This document shows, piece by piece, positions 7,247 to 10,040 of a DNA stretch of 10,040 nt. A program made the position numbers and the translations under genes. Source of the stretch: Psychrobacter sp. UBA3962 (GTDB lineage: Bacteria; Pseudomonadota; Gammaproteobacteria; Pseudomonadales; Moraxellaceae); the NCBI RefSeq assembly GCF_002385225.1, contig NZ_DGDC01000006.1, forward strand, positions 1-10,040, given 5' to 3'. Position 1 is the first letter of the stretch. Each line of letters opens with the position of its first letter. The notes beneath the pieces are model-generated. The model was not told the origin of the DNA, ran no database searches, and was given only the letters and a program-made list of their open reading frames with translations.

Positions 7247-7380
7247 AGGATGTCACTTGTAATCAAAGTTGTAAAAATAAGAAGTTAGGTTATAAAAAAA
7301 GAATTTCTAATAATAAGTTTTTTTTGTTCAGGCAGGTTGTAGGGACCTGTTAGTTGGTTTTTTTAAGATGGATTAGGCTC

Positions 7381-7386
7381 ATTATA
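7381..7386 (-). promoter_or_regulatory. Candidate -10 element for polA
   Basis: The minus strand reads TATAAT, a perfect sigma-70 -10 hexamer, about 135 bp before the polA ATG. The hexamer at the expected -35 position (CTAACG) is poor, and only the G of an extended -10 is present. The -10 call rests on one hexamer and on its position downstream of the ohr terminator. Confidence 0.35.
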
Positions 7387-7482
7387 ACTAAAATTTTGAC
7401 TGTCGTTAGGGTCATTGCTTGTTGATTGGTAGTAGGGAGCAAGTTGTAGGGATTTATTGGGGTCACACAAAGTTCAGTTAAT

Positions 7483-7520
7483 AAAAAACCCAAACTGCGC
7501 AAAGGCAGTTTGGGTTTTTA
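7483..7520. terminator. Strong, probably bidirectional intrinsic terminator (ohr)
   Basis: AACCCAAACTGC (7487-7498) and GCAGTTTGGGTT (7505-7516) form a perfect 12-bp stem with a 6-nt loop. Six A residues flank it on the left and five T residues end it on the right, so it has a U-tract on both strands. On the minus strand it ends ohr transcription about 100 nt after the stop codon and insulates polA. No plus-strand gene leads into it within the window. Confidence 0.92.
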
Positions 7521-7616
7521 AAGCTATCAAACAAAACTATTAAATTCAGTCGGCTTACTTAGTTTGATTATAAGATAAGCTTGAGCTTAAAGGCTAAGTT
7601 TGAAAGTTAATTCTGG

Positions 7617-8027
7617 CTATTTTAGTTCAGAGCTAACGGCAACTTCGATATTGCCACGAGTGGCTTTAGAGTAAGGGCAAACTTCATGGGCCGCTTCCAC
7701 AGCCTTTTGAATGTCGTCAGCACTGGCTTCAGTGTTGGAAGCAATAACGTGTAATTTAACCGCTAGCTTGTAGTCATGCCCCTCACCTTGTAATAGGGTA
7801 ACTTCTGCTTCAGTGGTTGAATCAAATTTAATCTTTTGCATTTGCTTTACCGCACCCAAAGCACTATCAAAACAAGCGGCATAACCCATAGCAAAAAGCT
7901 GTTCGGGGTTATTACCCTTGCCAGAGCCAGGGGCCTTCATATCAATTTGTAAGTCACTGTCATTTAGTGTGGCTGAGCCATTACGACCACCGCTTACTGT
8001 GGCTTGAGTTGTATATAAAGTCTTCAT
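7617..8027 (-). CDS. ohr: Organic hydroperoxide resistance protein (Ohr, OsmC superfamily)
   Basis: Cytoplasmic thiol peroxidase that reduces organic and fatty-acid hydroperoxides to alcohols; family members are recycled by lipoylated proteins. The 136-residue product matches the family's usual size (about 140). It carries both catalytic cysteines, C52 in YAACFDSAL and C117 in HEVCPYSKATRGN. It also has the active-site arginine in GGRNG (R15) and the glutamate in PEQLFA (E43). The VCPYSKATRGN segment and the two-cysteine arrangement favour Ohr over OsmC. The start is well supported by AAAGGA a few bases upstream (complement of 8033-8038). It is monocistronic: its own terminator lies downstream and divergent prfC is upstream. 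Ohr genes are often controlled by the MarR-type sensor OhrR, but no ohrR is adjacent here. The AT-rich dyads just upstream are the only candidate operators. Confidence 0.96.
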   Translation of the reverse strand: MKTLYTTQATVSGGRNGSATLNDSDLQIDMKAPGSGKGNNPEQLFAMGYAACFDSALGAVKQMQKIKFDSTTEAEVTLLQGEGHDYKLAVKLHVIASNTEASADDIQKAVEAAHEVCPYSKATRGNIEVAVSSELK

Positions 8028-8071
8028 ATTAATCCTTTTTTATAATTTATTGTCACTACTTATAGAAACTT

Positions 8072-8085
8072 CAGTTTATTAACTG
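8072..8085. promoter_or_regulatory. Inverted repeat upstream of ohr, possible operator
   Basis: CAGTT-TATT-AACTG is a dyad with perfect 5-bp arms, 45-58 bp upstream of the ohr start. Position and symmetry would suit a dimeric MarR-type regulator such as OhrR, but the sequence is not a match I can confirm to a known OhrR box. Confidence 0.3.
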
Positions 8086-8170
8086 GTTTTAATTAGCTAG
8101 TTTTAAATAGGAGTTTGCACAACACCTAGTTCTAGCATAACAAAACACAGGCCGTTTTTCGTTTAGGGCT

Positions 8171-8184
8171 GGTAAAGCTTTACC
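8171..8184. repeat. Perfect 14-bp palindrome GGTAAAGCTTTACC
   Basis: The 14 bases equal their own reverse complement with no loop, so they suit a protein-bound dyad better than an RNA hairpin. The site sits about 145 bp upstream of ohr and 180 bp upstream of prfC. No T-tract follows, so it is not a terminator. Confidence 0.6.
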
Positions 8185-8255
8185 CGTACTGTGTAAGTCG
8201 ATATTACACATTCTTTATTAAGCCAACATCTTCTGCACCCACACTAGAAATCCGT

Positions 8256-8261
8256 TACAAT
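8256..8261 (+). promoter_or_regulatory. Candidate -10 element for prfC
   Basis: TACAAT matches five of six positions of the sigma-70 -10 consensus and would give a leader of about 100 nt before prfC. There is no clear -35 at 16-18 bp (CTGCAC at 8233-8238), so the call is weak. Other AT-rich hexamers nearer the gene are possible. Confidence 0.28.
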
Positions 8262-8366
8262 ACGCACATTAATTTTCCCAATTATTTCTTATTTTGTTTG
8301 TTACCCTATTTCTAAATTGAATATTTTCTCTGAAACACCCTCTACATTTAAGTTGAAAAGCACATT

Positions 8367-9962
8367 ATGAGCGTAGATCAAAAAACTCTGAACAAAGAAG
8401 TTGCCAAGCGCCGCACCTTCGCCATTATTTCTCACCCCGACGCCGGTAAAACCACAATGACTGAGAAGCTGCTGCTTTGGGGTCAAGCCATTCAGGTGGC
8501 CGGTGAAGTGAAGGGTCGTAAAACTGACCGCCATGCCACCTCAGATTGGATGAGTATGGAGCAGGAGCGTGGCATTTCGATCACCACCTCGGTCATGCAG
8601 TTTCCTTATAAAGATCATGTGGTTAACTTATTAGATACCCCAGGTCACGCCGACTTCTCAGAAGATACCTATCGTACTTTAACGGCGGTAGACAGCGCTT
8701 TAATGATGGTAGATGGGGCAAAAGGGGTCGAGGAACGAACCATTAAATTGATGGAAGTGTGTCGTATGCGCGATACGCCCATCATCTCGTTCGTTAACAA
8801 ATTGGACCGTCAAATTCGAGATCCTTTAGAACTGCTAGATGAAATCGAAACCGTTTTAAAAATTAAATGTGTGCCCATCACTTGGCCTATTGGTATGGGT
8901 CAAGACTTCGTTGGGGTTTATCATCTGACCGAAGATAAAACTTATTTATATCAAAAAGGCCATGGCGGTGAAATCACTGAGATTGAAACCCGTGAAGGCT
9001 ATGACTATCCAGATATCCGTGAACGCCTAGGAACCCTAGCATTTGCTGCGTTTGAAGAGTCTCTTGAACTGGTGCAGATGGCGCTTGAAGACTTTGATAT
9101 TGAGCTGTTTTTAAAAGGTGAGATGACGCCGGTATTGTTTGGTACCGCACTGGGTAACTTTGGCGTTAACATGGTGCTAGATACCCTTATTGAGCATTCA
9201 CCAGCACCTAAGAGCCATCCTGCTAAAGAGCGCCAAGTTGAAGCCAACGAGACCAGCTTTAGTGGCTTCGTATTCAAGATTCAAGCCAACATGGATCCCC
9301 GTCACCGTGACCGCATTGCCTTCTTGAGAGTATGTTCTGGTAAGTATGAGAAAGGCATGAAGATGAAGCATGTCAGCTTAGGTAAAGATGTGCGTATCTC
9401 AGATGCTTTGACTTTCTTAGCCGGAGATCGTGAAGCGTTAGAAGAAGCCTATCCAGGGGATATTATTGGTCTACATAACCATGGCACCATTAGTATTGGT
9501 GACAGTTTTACTGAAGGGGAGGAGTTGAACTTTACTGGTATTCCTCACTTCGCTCCCGAATTATTCCGCCGAGTAGTATTAAAAGACCCTCTAAAATCAA
9601 AAGCCCTACAAAAAGGCTTACAGCAGCTAAGTGAAGAGGGCGCGACTCAGGTATTTATGCCACAGATTAATAATGACTTAATCTTAGGGGCAGTAGGGGT
9701 GCTTCAGTTTGAGGTGGTGGCGCACAGATTAAAAGAAGAATACAAAGTTCAGTGTATCTTCGAGCCAGTCTCTATTGCCACAGTGCGCTGGATTCATTGC
9801 GATGATGAAGCGGTATTGGCCAAGTTCAAGAAAAAGGCCCATGATCAGCTATCTATTGATGGTGGCGGCTATCTAACTTACTTAGCCCCAAGCCGCGTCA
9901 ACTTGCAACTGATGCAAGACCGTTACCCAGAGGTGACCTTTAGCAATACCCGTGAGCATTAA
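8367..9962 (+). CDS. prfC: Peptide chain release factor 3 (RF3)
   Basis: Translational GTPase that removes RF1 or RF2 from the ribosome after peptide release. All G motifs are intact: P-loop SHPDAGKTT (22-30), switch I with EQERGISITTS (65-75), G3 DTPGHADF (90-97) and G4 NKLDR (144-148). The RF3-type segments CVPITWPIGMG (168-178), MDPRHRDRIAFLRVCSG and VGVLQFEVV are also present. Those segments separate it from EF-G and TypA. At 531 residues it is essentially the same length as E. coli RF3 (529) and is complete. The ATG at 8367 is preceded only by a weak purine stretch (GAAAAG), but the N-terminal residues align with the family start. It is divergent from ohr and has no same-strand neighbour in the window. 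Confidence 0.98.
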   Translation: MSVDQKTLNKEVAKRRTFAIISHPDAGKTTMTEKLLLWGQAIQVAGEVKGRKTDRHATSDWMSMEQERGISITTSVMQFPYKDHVVNLLDTPGHADFSEDTYRTLTAVDSALMMVDGAKGVEERTIKLMEVCRMRDTPIISFVNKLDRQIRDPLELLDEIETVLKIKCVPITWPIGMGQDFVGVYHLTEDKTYLYQKGHGGEITEIETREGYDYPDIRERLGTLAFAAFEESLELVQMALEDFDIELFLKGEMTPVLFGTALGNFGVNMVLDTLIEHSPAPKSHPAKERQVEANETSFSGFVFKIQANMDPRHRDRIAFLRVCSGKYEKGMKMKHVSLGKDVRISDALTFLAGDREALEEAYPGDIIGLHNHGTISIGDSFTEGEELNFTGIPHFAPELFRRVVLKDPLKSKALQKGLQQLSEEGATQVFMPQINNDLILGAVGVLQFEVVAHRLKEEYKVQCIFEPVSIATVRWIHCDDEAVLAKFKKKAHDQLSIDGGGYLTYLAPSRVNLQLMQDRYPEVTFSNTREH

Positions 9963-9973
9963 TAGACTAAGTT

Positions 9974-9988
9974 GGCTTGCCCAACAAA
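9974..9988 (+). terminator. Small hairpin after prfC, weak terminator candidate
   Basis: GTTGG and CCAAC form a 5-bp stem around a CTTGC loop just after the prfC stop codon. No T-tract follows, so termination here would be poor. The structure further downstream at the window edge is the better terminator candidate. Confidence 0.2.
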
Positions 9989-10020
9989 GTGTTAGCTCAA
10001 CATTAAAATTTATATCCTAT

Positions 10021-10040
10021 AAAAAGGCGCTCTGAGTGAG
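10021..10040. terminator. Left half of a probable intrinsic terminator, truncated by the window end
   Basis: Five A residues followed by GGCGCTC (10026-10032), then TGAGT and GAG at the last three bases. The terminal GAG would pair with CTC, as expected if the sequence continues as GAGCGCC plus T-run. The position about 60 bp after prfC fits. The right arm is not visible, so this is a prediction. Confidence 0.4.

Larger units (their letters stand above)
7247..7616. other. polA-ohr intergenic region
   Basis: This 370-bp non-coding stretch holds the ohr terminator (7483-7520) and, on the minus strand, the polA leader. A near-perfect -10 hexamer TATAAT (complement of 7381-7386) would start a leader of about 128 nt. 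Three copies of GTWGTAGGGA occur at 7336-7345, 7429-7438 and 7443-7452. The first sits within a small inverted repeat CAGGT...ACCTG (7334-7350) in the polA leader. The roughly 100 bp between the ohr stop and its terminator show no convincing feature. Confidence 0.6.
8028..8366. other. Divergent ohr-prfC intergenic region
   Basis: This 339-bp AT-rich non-coding stretch must carry outward promoters for both genes. Visible structure includes an imperfect dyad ATAATTTATTGT (8042-8053) next to the ohr Shine-Dalgarno, an inverted repeat CAGTTTATTAACTG (8072-8085), and a 14-bp-period direct repeat CTGGTTTTAA / CTAGTTTTAA (8083-8092 and 8097-8106). It also includes a perfect palindrome at 8171-8184 and a TACAAT -10-like hexamer for prfC at 8256-8261. 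I could not identify a convincing ohr promoter pair. No small gene is supported. Confidence 0.6.

Noticed and set aside
7334..7363. CAGGT/ACCTG hairpin followed by a T-run as a plus-strand terminator
   Set aside because: The stem is only five pairs, the T-run begins about a dozen bases after it, and no plus-strand gene reads into it.
8301..8534. 77-codon minus-strand open frame across the prfC start
   Set aside because: It is antisense to the P-loop and switch I coding sequence of prfC and has no supporting signal.
1..10040. Insertion sequence, prophage, CRISPR array or tRNA
   Set aside because: No transposase or integrase reading frame, no regularly spaced identical repeats with spacers, and no cloverleaf-like stretch was seen; the genes are intact and chromosomal in character.

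Overview
The window looks like a chromosomal segment of a moderately AT-rich gammaproteobacterium. The best fit is a Moraxellaceae member close to Psychrobacter. This rests on the overall base composition, the character of the PolA and RF3 proteins, and an integral-membrane alkane hydroxylase beside housekeeping genes. The genus is an inference, since no rRNA or other diagnostic marker is present. I see no mobile element, CRISPR array, tRNA or rRNA.

Layout: 1-223 is an AT-rich upstream region with degenerate tandem repeats and a spaced direct repeat. It leads into alkB (224-1465, +), an intact non-heme di-iron alkane 1-monooxygenase. alkB converges on, and overlaps by 18 bp, an uncharacterised exported protein (1448-2611, -) that is probably an outer-membrane beta-barrel. 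Upstream of that is a stand-alone catalase-fold heme protein (2791-3945, -) of the small, catalase-like type. Then come polA (4244-7246, -) with a strong intrinsic terminator, ohr (7617-8027, -) with a strong bidirectional terminator, and prfC (8367-9962, +), which is divergent from ohr. The first half of what looks like another terminator is cut off at the window end.

Functionally, polA (replication and repair) and prfC (translation termination) are housekeeping genes. The others share a loose theme of hydrocarbon/lipid oxidation and peroxide handling: AlkB hydroxylates alkanes, Ohr reduces organic hydroperoxides, and the catalase-like protein has the heme and active-site residues for peroxide chemistry. 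Each gene appears to have its own transcription unit, so this is a neighbourhood and not a demonstrated operon.

I found no convincing new multi-gene system. The least explained items are the exported beta-barrel protein with its acidic repeat region, the catalase-like protein, and several short repeats and palindromes in the intergenic regions (19-bp tandem repeat at 4028-4064, perfect palindrome at 8171-8184, GTTGTAGGGA repeats upstream of polA).
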